A DNA stretch of 9,879 nt, taken from contig JAKSCN010000599.1 in assembly GCA_022360595.1 (NCBI GenBank), positions 1 to 9,879 of the forward strand, given 5' to 3'. The notes under the pieces were generated by a model. The model was not told where the DNA came from, made no database searches, and worked only from the letters and a program-made list of their open reading frames with translations. Position 1 is the stretch's first letter. The number at the start of each line of letters is the position of its first letter. Both the position numbers and the translations under genes were made by a program. Shown one piece after another: positions 1-6,080 of the stretch. This stretch comes from Chromatiales bacterium (lineage in GTDB: Bacteria > Pseudomonadota > Gammaproteobacteria > Chromatiales > Chromatiaceae).

Positions 1-21
1 AATGAGGAGGAGTTTTTCGCT

Positions 22-1029
22 ATGTATATGAAGAAGTTTATCGTGGGGTCGGTTTTAGCCGCCACTACGGCAATGTCACCCATACTTCAGTCGGCCGAGA
101 TGCAGTTTTTTCGTATCGGTAGTGGCGGGACAGGTGGCTCTTGGTTCCCCATTGCAGGCTTGATTGCCAATGCCATCAGTAGTCCCCCGGGGTCTCGTCC
201 CTGTGATAAGGGCGGTAGCTGCGGTGTGCCCGGGCTTGTGGCTATCGCCCAGGCCACTAACGCTTCAGTGGCTAATGTGACAGCCGTCCAATCCGGTCAG
301 ATCGAATCCGGTTTTACCGCTTCTGATATTGCTTATACCGCTTACAACGGTGAAGGTAAGTTCGCCAAAAAAGGGAAATTCGACAAGCTGCGGGTGATTG
401 CCAACTTTATGTCTGAAGAGTTGCACCTGGTACTGCCCAAGGGATCGGACATCAAGTCCATTAACGATCTTAAAGGTAAGCGTGTCGGTATTGCACAGGC
501 CGGCTCAGGAACCCAGGTGGCAGTGCTCAATTTCCTCAAGGCCTTTGATATCGACCGCTCCAATATCGATGAGGCAGAACTGAATCAGTCGCAGAGTGCG
601 GAACACATTGCCGATGGTCAGCTGGACGCCTTCTTCTATGTAGCGCCTGCGCCAACAGCGGCAATGATTCAGCTCGACTCCAGTAAAGGTATGGAGCTCT
701 ACCGTACGAGCGAGGAGGAGCGCCAAATCTACGAGAAAGGTAATCCCTTCTATTACAGCACCACCATTCCTGCAGGTACCTATCCGGGTGTGAACTATGA
801 TGTTCCAACGGTTGGTGTGGGTGATCAGTGGGTGACCAGTGCGGATGTTTCAGAGGATCTGATCTACGGCATCACCAAGGCGTTGTACAACGAAAACAGC
901 AAAAAGCTGTTTGCCAGCGGTCACCCCAAGGCAAAAGATATCAAGCTGGAAATTGCACTGCAGTCGATCAAGATTCCATTGCATCCAGGCGCCGAACGCT
1001 TCTATCGCGAACAGGGCTTGATTAAATAG
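22..1029 (+). CDS. TAXI family TRAP transporter solute-binding protein
   Basis: Periplasmic substrate-binding subunit of a TAXI-type TRAP transporter, which captures a solute and hands it to the membrane permease encoded next. The protein starts with a Lys-Lys-hydrophobic signal peptide, with likely cleavage after residue 25 (LQSA|EMQ). The mature N-terminus carries the TAXI hallmark RIGSGGTGGSWFPIAG (residues 31-46), followed by ASVANVTAVQSGQIESGFTA, which matches the family's 'S..N...v.sG.ie.G' stretch. Two cysteines (C61, C67) lie in a Gly/Pro-rich insert between these motifs and could form a periplasmic disulfide. Length (335 aa) is normal for the family. A strong Shine-Dalgarno (GAGGAGG, 4-10) precedes ATG 22; ATG 28, two codons later, is equally possible. 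The promoter lies left of the window. Family assignment is firm. The ligand is unknown; some studied TAXI proteins bind glutamate or related acids, which would suit the downstream amino-acid genes. Confidence 0.93.
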   Translation: MYMKKFIVGSVLAATTAMSPILQSAEMQFFRIGSGGTGGSWFPIAGLIANAISSPPGSRPCDKGGSCGVPGLVAIAQATNASVANVTAVQSGQIESGFTASDIAYTAYNGEGKFAKKGKFDKLRVIANFMSEELHLVLPKGSDIKSINDLKGKRVGIAQAGSGTQVAVLNFLKAFDIDRSNIDEAELNQSQSAEHIADGQLDAFFYVAPAPTAAMIQLDSSKGMELYRTSEEERQIYEKGNPFYYSTTIPAGTYPGVNYDVPTVGVGDQWVTSADVSEDLIYGITKALYNENSKKLFASGHPKAKDIKLEIALQSIKIPLHPGAERFYREQGLIK

Positions 1030-1042
1030 ATCTCACCGGACG

Positions 1043-1070
1043 TTGATGAGATTGTCACCCCTTCTTTAAT
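1043..1070 (+). promoter_or_regulatory. weak candidate internal promoter before the permease gene
   Basis: In the 145-nt gap after the binding-protein gene, TTGATG (1043-1048) and TTTAAT (1065-1070) are separated by 16 nt. They match the sigma70 consensus at 4/6 and 5/6 positions. This could give the permease its own transcript. It is a pattern match only, and such matches occur by chance. Confidence 0.25.
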
Positions 1071-1132
1071 CCTGCCGTAGCGGTTATGTAAGAGTAGGCT
1101 GCACAACACGGCACAGCTAGGTCTTGAGTTTA

Positions 1133-1152
1133 GGGCTGGTGATAACCAGCCC
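1133..1152 (+). promoter_or_regulatory. perfect intercistronic hairpin between binding protein and permease
   Basis: GGGCTGGT (1133-1140) and ACCAGCCC (1145-1152) form a perfect 8-bp stem with a GATA loop. No T-run follows, so it is not a classical terminator. It sits 22 nt before the permease start. By analogy with other transporter operons where the binding protein is made in excess, it may stabilise the upstream mRNA or cause partial attenuation. That role is inferred. Confidence 0.55.
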
Positions 1153-1174
1153 TCGACCAACAGACGAGGTTGTT

Positions 1175-3277
1175 ATGACGGATAAGATTACCTTTGATGA
1201 ACTGCAGGAGTTGGAGGAGAAGTACGACTCCGAACTGCAAACCCGAAAGCTCTCGCGGCCGTTAGAGTTTGTTTGCGGGTTCTTATTAGTTTGCTTCGCG
1301 CTTTACCACTATGTAACCGCAGGCTTTGGTATTCCAGCCAACTACTGGCATATGGGCATACATCTCTCCGGTGTGCTCTCCATGATCTTCATCTACTACG
1401 CCGGTTTTAAACGGTTTGACCGCAAGAGGGCCGACGGAACCAGTCGTGTCGCCATTTGCGACTTTGCTTTTGCCGGTTTGAGTGTGCTCAGTGCACTCTA
1501 TATCGGTATCACCTGGATGGGACTGGATCTAAGCATCTTTGGCCTTCAGCTGTATATTGATGAGCAGGCGCTTCGCCAGGGTAACCCGGCGCAGATAGAT
1601 ATTGTTTTCGGCACCATGTTGATTGTTCTGGTACTGGAAGCGACCAGGCGGACATTAGGACCGGTATTGCCGCTGATTATCATTCTGTTCGCCTGTTACG
1701 CCCTGTTTGGTCAGTACCTGCCGTTCGATATTCTGCGCCACCCCGGGGTCACTTGGGGGCAGTTTATCAACAATATCTATTTTCCCTCCGAAGGGATCTT
1801 CGGCATCACCCTGTGGGTCGCCTCCACCATTGTTTTTCATTTTGTCCTGTTTGGGGTGATTGCTCAGCGTATGGGGCTGGGGCAGTTCTTTATCGACATC
1901 GCCACAGTGATTGCCGGTAAATATGCGGGTGGACCGGCGAAGGTGAGTGTTGTCTCTTCCGCCTTCTTCGGCACCATATCGGGTTCGGCGGTGGCCAATA
2001 CCGTATCCACCGGCTCATTGACTATTCCCAACATGAAAAAACTGGGATACCCCGGGCACTTTGCCGGCGGTGTCGAAGCGGCTTCCAGTGCGGGTGGGCA
2101 GATCACACCACCGATTATGGGGGCGGCTGCCTTTATCATGGCGGAGAATCTGCAGATTCCCTATGGCACCGTGGTGCTGGCAGCGTTGACACCAGCCATT
2201 ATGCACTACATCGGTGTACTCACTATCGTCCATTTTCAGGCCAAGAAACTGGGCCTCAAGGGCTGTTCCAAGGATAAAATTCCGCAGCTGATGGCGGTAT
2301 TGAAAGAGGGGTGGCCTACGTTGATTCCGCTGGTGGTGTTGATCACCATTCTGTTCGGTGGTTTCACTCCCTATATGTCGGCCTTCGCCGGTATTACCGC
2401 CTGTCTGGTGGTGGGGATGATCAACCCACGTAATCGTATCGGTTTGGGTGATATTTATGAGGCCTTCAAGGTTGGCGCCAAATATGCCTTGGCGGTAGGT
2501 GCTGCCTGTGCGGCGGTAGGTATTGTGGTCGGTGTGATTACCACCACCGGCGTGGCGTTCCGGCTTGGCTTTTTGGTAACCAGTGGTGCTCAAGAGATCG
2601 GTAGTGCCTTGCTGGCCATTACATCCTGGCTTCCGGTGGAGCTGTTTTCACTCGACCAGGTGACTCTGTTCGTATCACTTATCCTGATTGCCATCTCCTG
2701 CATTCTGATGGGGGCCGGGTTGCCAACGGCTGCGCTCTATATCATGCTGAGTGCCGTGGCCCAACCGGCCTTGGCGAACTTGGGCGTTCCCGCCTTGGCT
2801 GCGCATCTGTTTGTGCTCTATTACGGGGTGTTGTCTGAAATCACACCGCCGGTCTGCACCTCAGCCTATGCAGCGGGTGGTATAGCCAATGCCAACCCCT
2901 TCAAGACCGGACTCTCGGCATTCAAGTTGGGTAATGCCAAGATCATGATGCCCTTTGTGTTTGTATACTCGCCGGCGATGTTGATTGTGTTGGATGACTA
3001 TTTCACTTGGAGTGAATACATCCTGACTACCGCCACTTGTGTCATGGGTATCTTTATCTTCGGTATAGCCATCACCGGTTATGCACTGCGTACCCTCAGT
3101 TTCTTACCTCGCTTAATGACGTTTGCCGCAGCGCTGATGCTGGTGATACCAGGAGCGCAGTCCGACCTTTATGGTCTGCTGGTGCTGGCGCCGGTGATTG
3201 CTCATCAACTGCTGATCGTTAACCGGGAAAAAGTGGCGGTAAAAAACTCCACACTGGTTAACTCGGCCACTATGTAA
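1175..3277 (+). CDS. TRAP transporter fused permease, 4TM/12TM (TAXI-associated)
   Basis: Inner-membrane component of the TRAP transporter, in which the small DctQ-like and large DctM-like subunits are fused into one chain. It imports the solute delivered by the TAXI binding protein, driven by an ion gradient. About 50 charged cytosolic residues with a helical E/K-rich stretch (ELQELEEKYDSELQTRK) precede the first membrane helix. The 4TM region occupies roughly the first 200 residues. The large domain has family hallmarks: GTISGSAVANT (from about residue 266), SSAGGQITPPIMGAAAF (about 304), MGAGLPTAALYIM, and a second ITPPVCTSAYAAGGIANANP (about 556), the two ITPP loops being the inverted-repeat halves of the transport core. 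Further hydrophobic helices end the protein. I chose ATG 1175 (700 aa), with GAGG at 1166-1169. An in-frame TTG at 1124 would add 17 residues translated from the hairpin, which is unlikely. Confidence 0.94.
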   Translation: MTDKITFDELQELEEKYDSELQTRKLSRPLEFVCGFLLVCFALYHYVTAGFGIPANYWHMGIHLSGVLSMIFIYYAGFKRFDRKRADGTSRVAICDFAFAGLSVLSALYIGITWMGLDLSIFGLQLYIDEQALRQGNPAQIDIVFGTMLIVLVLEATRRTLGPVLPLIIILFACYALFGQYLPFDILRHPGVTWGQFINNIYFPSEGIFGITLWVASTIVFHFVLFGVIAQRMGLGQFFIDIATVIAGKYAGGPAKVSVVSSAFFGTISGSAVANTVSTGSLTIPNMKKLGYPGHFAGGVEAASSAGGQITPPIMGAAAFIMAENLQIPYGTVVLAALTPAIMHYIGVLTIVHFQAKKLGLKGCSKDKIPQLMAVLKEGWPTLIPLVVLITILFGGFTPYMSAFAGITACLVVGMINPRNRIGLGDIYEAFKVGAKYALAVGAACAAVGIVVGVITTTGVAFRLGFLVTSGAQEIGSALLAITSWLPVELFSLDQVTLFVSLILIAISCILMGAGLPTAALYIMLSAVAQPALANLGVPALAAHLFVLYYGVLSEITPPVCTSAYAAGGIANANPFKTGLSAFKLGNAKIMMPFVFVYSPAMLIVLDDYFTWSEYILTTATCVMGIFIFGIAITGYALRTLSFLPRLMTFAAALMLVIPGAQSDLYGLLVLAPVIAHQLLIVNREKVAVKNSTLVNSATM

Positions 3278-3289
3278 TTCGGGAAAGTA

Positions 3290-3637
3290 ATGATGATTGA
3301 ACGACAACTCTCCAATCACCGTATGAGCCAAATTGTCGGTTACAACGATACCGTCTATCTGGCCGGACAGGTGGCGCAGGATCCGACTCAGGATGTGGCA
3401 GGACAGACACAACAAATCCTGAAGCAGATCGAAGTCTTGCTGGACCGTGCCGGGAGTGACAAGTCCCTCCTGCTCAGCGCCAACATTTGGCTAACCGATA
3501 TCCGTGAGTTCCAAGCCATGAACGAGGTATGGGATGCCTGGGTGGATAGTGACAATCCACCGGTCAGAGCGTGTGTTGAATCGCGCTTGGCCCGCCCCGA
3601 ACTGCGGGTTGAGATCCAGGTCGTGGCGGCCCGTTAG
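3290..3637 (+). CDS. RidA/YjgF/YER057c/UK114 family protein (likely imine/enamine deaminase)
   Basis: Small trimeric enzyme of the Rid family. Members hydrolyse reactive imine/enamine intermediates of amino-acid metabolism to 2-oxo acids and ammonia. Visible family features are VYLAGQVAQDP near the N-terminus, the SLLLSANIWLTDI strand-helix, and the C-terminal PVRACVESRLARPELRVEIQVVAAR. R93 in 'VRACVE' aligns with E. coli RidA Arg105, which binds the substrate carboxylate, and E108 aligns with Glu120; both match the deaminase-competent pattern. The 115-aa length is slightly short because the N-terminus is trimmed; the 'YLAGQ' variant suggests a subgroup other than canonical RidA. The gene begins 12 nt after the permease stop, with GGGAAAG upstream, so it is probably co-translated; ATG 3293 is an alternative start. 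Its position beside a D-amino-acid dehydrogenase suggests that it clears the imino acid made by that enzyme. Confidence 0.9.
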   Translation: MMIERQLSNHRMSQIVGYNDTVYLAGQVAQDPTQDVAGQTQQILKQIEVLLDRAGSDKSLLLSANIWLTDIREFQAMNEVWDAWVDSDNPPVRACVESRLARPELRVEIQVVAAR

Positions 3638-3649
3638 TCTGTTCTGAGG

Positions 3650-3670
3650 CGTGGTGACCGGTTCACCACG
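3650..3670 (+). promoter_or_regulatory. perfect hairpin just upstream of the dehydrogenase start
   Basis: CGTGGTGA (3650-3657) and TCACCACG (3663-3670) form a perfect 8-bp stem with a 5-nt loop (CCGGT). It starts 13 nt after the RidA stop and ends 9 nt before the next ATG. No T-run follows. It occupies the place where a Shine-Dalgarno would be expected, so it may tune translation of the dehydrogenase or mark an RNA-processing site. Function is inferred. Confidence 0.5.
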
Positions 3671-3679
3671 TAAATTGAT

Positions 3680-4924
3680 ATGTCGCAAAATATGAATGTT
3701 GGAATAATTGGTGCCGGGATTGTCGGTCTCTCCAGCGCCCTGTGGTTACAGCGAGCGGGATATCGGGTCACGCTGATTGACTCGAATGAGCCCGGGCAAG
3801 GTGCCTCATTTGGTAATGCCGGGCTGTTTGCCGACTACGCCCGATTGCCGTTTGCCCGTTTCGCAATGATGCGAAAGATGCCCGGGATGTTGATTGACAA
3901 CCAAAGTCCTCTCTCACTACAGAGCCATTACCTGCCTGATCTGCTCCCCTACGGTTGGCACTTCTTTAAGGCCTGTTTTCCGGCAAATTATAGTCGTGGT
4001 CGTCAGGCGCTGACGGCGCTTCAGGCCTTGGCTCCGGAAGCTGACCGGATACTCCTGAAGAGGGCAGAGGCGGAGGGTTTGGTTCGTAAGGAGGGGTGCC
4101 TGGGGCTGTTTGAAACGCCTGAGGGTTATGAAGAGGCCAAGGCTGGAGACCTGCATGAGCGGCGTGATCAAGGAGTCAATCTTCAGTTTCTCAGTGCCGA
4201 TGAGGTACGGGAACTTGAGCCGGGTCTGGCCGGATTTCATGCCGGTGGCGTGTTTTATCCCGATACGCGATTTACCATCAGCCCGGTAGAGTTGAGCCGT
4301 CGCTACGCAGAGTGCTTTGAAGCTCGTGGCGGATGCTTTTTACGTGAGCGAGTAGGTTTTGTTGACCCATTGCCTGATGGCGTGCGGGTACAGACATCAA
4401 TGCAGTCGATTACCTTCGATCATCTTGTGGTGGCAGCAGGAATGGCCTCCAAATGGTTGTCGGCCCAATTGGGCATTAAGATTCCGATGGTGAGTGAACG
4501 TGGGTATCACTTGATGCTGGAAAACAACGATACCCAATTGAACCGTCCCGTTGGCTGGTTGGATAAGGCGGTATTTCTGACACCGATGATCGAAGGGATT
4601 CGGCTTGCGGGTACCGCAGAGTTTGCCGGTACTGATGCGCCTCCCAGTCGGATGCGTACCAACGTCATGTTGCAGCACGCTAAAAAGATGTTGGGTGGTG
4701 AGCCTACTGTAAAGGCCTCCTGGGTTGGCAGTCGCCCATCGACACCGGATTCACTGCCGGTGATTGGTCCATTACGTAAATATCCGCAGATTACCCTTGC
4801 GTTTGGTCACGGGCACCTGGGCTTGACCTTGGCATCTGTGACCGGTCAGCTGGTTGCACAGACAATTCAGGGTACACCCACTGCAGTTGAGATGGAGGCG
4901 TTCTCTCCTGAGCGTTTTCAATAG
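3680..4924 (+). CDS. FAD-dependent D-amino-acid dehydrogenase (DadA-like, DAO family)
   Basis: Flavoprotein of the DAO family, probably oxidising a D-amino acid (or a cyclic or N-substituted one) to its imino acid, with electrons passed to the respiratory chain at the inner face of the membrane. The dinucleotide-binding fold is clear: GAGIVG at residues 11-16 and an acidic residue at the end of the second strand (LID, D34). GASFGNAGLF (41-50) corresponds to the DadA 'TSFaNaG' segment. The C-terminus has GSRPSTPDSLPVIGP and GHGHLGLTLASVTG (376-389), both typical of the FAD-binding end. Length (414 aa) matches DadA, which is usually about 410-430 aa. No good Shine-Dalgarno precedes ATG 3680; a hairpin lies directly upstream, and ATG 3692 is an alternative. 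The adjacent RidA and racemase genes support an amino-acid substrate, though glycine-oxidase-like or hydroxyproline-type activity cannot be excluded. Confidence 0.87.
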   Translation: MSQNMNVGIIGAGIVGLSSALWLQRAGYRVTLIDSNEPGQGASFGNAGLFADYARLPFARFAMMRKMPGMLIDNQSPLSLQSHYLPDLLPYGWHFFKACFPANYSRGRQALTALQALAPEADRILLKRAEAEGLVRKEGCLGLFETPEGYEEAKAGDLHERRDQGVNLQFLSADEVRELEPGLAGFHAGGVFYPDTRFTISPVELSRRYAECFEARGGCFLRERVGFVDPLPDGVRVQTSMQSITFDHLVVAAGMASKWLSAQLGIKIPMVSERGYHLMLENNDTQLNRPVGWLDKAVFLTPMIEGIRLAGTAEFAGTDAPPSRMRTNVMLQHAKKMLGGEPTVKASWVGSRPSTPDSLPVIGPLRKYPQITLAFGHGHLGLTLASVTGQLVAQTIQGTPTAVEMEAFSPERFQ

Positions 4925-4956
4925 TAGGGCACTGAATTTAGAGTCAGGTCCAATTT

Positions 4957-4974
4957 CAGATAGTTATCTGTTTT
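4957..4974 (+). terminator. weak hairpin plus T-run between dehydrogenase and racemase genes
   Basis: CAGAT (4957-4961) and ATCTG (4966-4970) enclose an AGTT loop and are followed directly by TTTT (4971-4974). The layout is that of an intrinsic terminator, but the stem is only 5 bp and AT-rich. At most it would give partial attenuation before the racemase gene. Confidence 0.25.
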
Positions 4975-4991
4975 ATAGAGAAGGTGTCAAT

Positions 4992-5708
4992 ATGATCTTA
5001 AAAGGCGGCCATAGTTACTACGATGTTCCGGTCGGGGTGATAGCACTGGAGTCCTACTTTCCCAAGCCGGAAGGCCACATCAGATATCCGGCCAGTTTCG
5101 ATTTTCCAGTGATCTATAAAATGGTAAAAGGCGCCACCGTAGATCGACTGATCCGCGAGCGTGACCCAGCCCTGCTCGAGCCATTCATCGAGGCAGCCAA
5201 AGAGTTGGAGCGGGAAGGGGTTAAAGCGATCACCGGCAGTTGCGGATTCCTTGCCCTACATCAGAAAGCTCTCGCTGATGCGGTGCATATCCCGGTGTTT
5301 ATTTCGAGCTTGATTCAGGTGCCGTTGGTAAGTCGCATGCTCGCTTCGGATCAAAAGGTCGGAGTGGTTGTGGCCAACCAAAATGCCTTGAGCAGAGATC
5401 ACCTCTCAGGTGTCGGTATCGCAGATGAGCCGTTGGTTGTGGCGGGTATGCAGGATCAACCGCAGTTTGCCGAGGTGATTCTGCGCGGAGAGCGTAATGA
5501 CTTGGATATGGAACTCTTTGAGCAAGAGTTGGTGCAGGTAGTATCTGAACTGCTCGAGGCCAATCCGGATGTGGGAGCGCTGGTTCTTGAATGCACGGAC
5601 CTCTCGCATTTTGCACCCAAGCTGTATCAGCAATTTGATCTGCCCGTGTTTGACCTCACCAGTCTCACTCGAATGGTAGCGGCAACGGTGATGCGATCCT
5701 CTGCTTGA
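4992..5708 (+). CDS. aspartate/glutamate racemase superfamily protein
   Basis: Cytosolic protein of the PLP-independent Asp/Glu/hydantoin racemase superfamily, whose members use two cysteines as acid/base catalysts on either side of an alpha carbon. Both are present: C84 in ITGSCGFLALH and C201 in LVLECTDLSHFAP, at the expected spacing for the two pseudo-symmetric halves. The N-terminus (VGVIALE...) forms the first strand of the fold. Length is 238 aa, in the usual range. I chose ATG 4992 because AGAAGG lies 7 nt upstream and the protein then starts just before the first strand. The frame stays open back to 4854, but that would overlap the dehydrogenase gene and add 46 residues with no family resemblance. 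As the last gene of the cluster, it could convert an imported L-form to the D-form used by the dehydrogenase, or the reverse. Hydantoin-racemase or decarboxylase-like activity is also possible. Confidence 0.85.
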   Translation: MILKGGHSYYDVPVGVIALESYFPKPEGHIRYPASFDFPVIYKMVKGATVDRLIRERDPALLEPFIEAAKELEREGVKAITGSCGFLALHQKALADAVHIPVFISSLIQVPLVSRMLASDQKVGVVVANQNALSRDHLSGVGIADEPLVVAGMQDQPQFAEVILRGERNDLDMELFEQELVQVVSELLEANPDVGALVLECTDLSHFAPKLYQQFDLPVFDLTSLTRMVAATVMRSSA

Positions 5709-5759
5709 TGATGGGGTGCTAAGCCCGTAATGGCACCCAATGGTCTTTATCGGTATTTC

Positions 5760-5801
5760 AAGTGCTCCGATGTGGCTGGTTAGCCACTGGTCGGAGCACT
5801 T
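5760..5801 (+). terminator. long interrupted hairpin after the transporter/racemase cluster
   Basis: AAGTGCTCCGA (5760-5770) pairs perfectly with TCGGAGCACTT (5791-5801). Inside, GTGGCT (5772-5777) pairs with AGCCAC (5782-5787) around a GGTT loop. A 1-nt/3-nt asymmetric bulge separates the two stems, giving 17 bp in total. It begins 52 nt after the racemase stop. Only a very short T stretch follows, so it is either an atypical terminator or an mRNA 3'-end protecting structure. A weaker 6-bp stem (5714-5719 with 5733-5738) precedes it. Confidence 0.6.
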
Positions 5802-5880
5802 TAGCCCACTTGTTTATCTCTCAGACTTTATTTTTTCTTCGTCTCTGTCCGCTATTTTTTCTGTGCAATATCCTCAATCA
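5802..5880 (+). other. C/T-rich, G-poor tract downstream of the hairpin
   Basis: The strand sense to the upstream operon is strongly pyrimidine-rich and poor in G here, with two T6 runs (near 5829 and 5855). Such tracts can serve as Rho utilisation sites, and this one sits where the transcript of the cluster should end. Rho dependence is inferred from composition only. Confidence 0.3.
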
Positions 5881-5954
5881 ATTTGTGGTTGAGAATCCCC
5901 CCGTCCTCTATGTTAATGTGGCTTTAGACTTGATCCAGGTAAGGATGCAATATG

Positions 5955-5984
5955 TTGATTATTAAAATAATTCATAACTAATAA
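5955..5984 (+). promoter_or_regulatory. candidate sigma70 promoter for the cytochrome gene
   Basis: TTGATT (5955-5960) and TAATAA (5979-5984) are 18 nt apart in the most AT-rich part of the spacer, about 100 nt before the cytochrome start. The element matches are moderate and AT-rich DNA yields many such pairs, so this is only the best visible candidate. Confidence 0.35.
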
Positions 5985-5992
5985 TAAGCCTT

Positions 5993-6012
5993 TATAAGGT
6001 GTTTTCCTTATA
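5993..6012 (+). promoter_or_regulatory. AT-rich inverted repeat in the cytochrome leader
   Basis: TATAAGG (5993-5999) and CCTTATA (6006-6012) form a 7-bp inverted repeat around TGTTTT. It lies just downstream of the candidate promoter and could be an operator or a leader hairpin. A second short repeat follows: CGTGC (6032-6036) with GCACG (6045-6049). No known regulator site is recognised. Confidence 0.35.
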
Positions 6013-6080
6013 TAAAAAAATCCAAATATAACGTGCTACTAAAGGCACGAGATAACAACACTAAATTGTGGAGGTCTAGC

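Noticed and set aside
1124..1174. TTG start adding 17 residues to the permease
   Set aside because: The extension is translated from the intercistronic hairpin and lacks a ribosome site; ATG 1175 has GAGG 5 nt upstream.
2015..2593. 192-codon minus-strand open frame inside the permease gene
   Set aside because: It is antisense to a strongly supported membrane protein, has His/Gln/Arg-rich low-quality composition, and shows no recognisable domain.
4854..4991. N-terminal extension of the racemase gene overlapping the dehydrogenase gene
   Set aside because: The extra 46 residues are out-of-frame dehydrogenase sequence; ATG 4992 has a good ribosome site and fits the family N-terminus.
5918..5933. 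Sigma54-like TGGC...TTG pattern before the cytochrome
   Set aside because: The invariant GC of the -12 element is GA here, so it does not meet the consensus.
5762..5965. 67-codon + strand open frame in the spacer after the racemase gene
   Set aside because: It begins with a GTG inside the strong hairpin, has no ribosome site, and reads through the pyrimidine tract, giving an artificial Leu/Phe-rich segment.
6033..6080. Upstream start adding 16 polar residues to the cytochrome
   Set aside because: It would bury the signal peptide; ATG 6081 has GGAGG at the right distance and starts a normal signal sequence.
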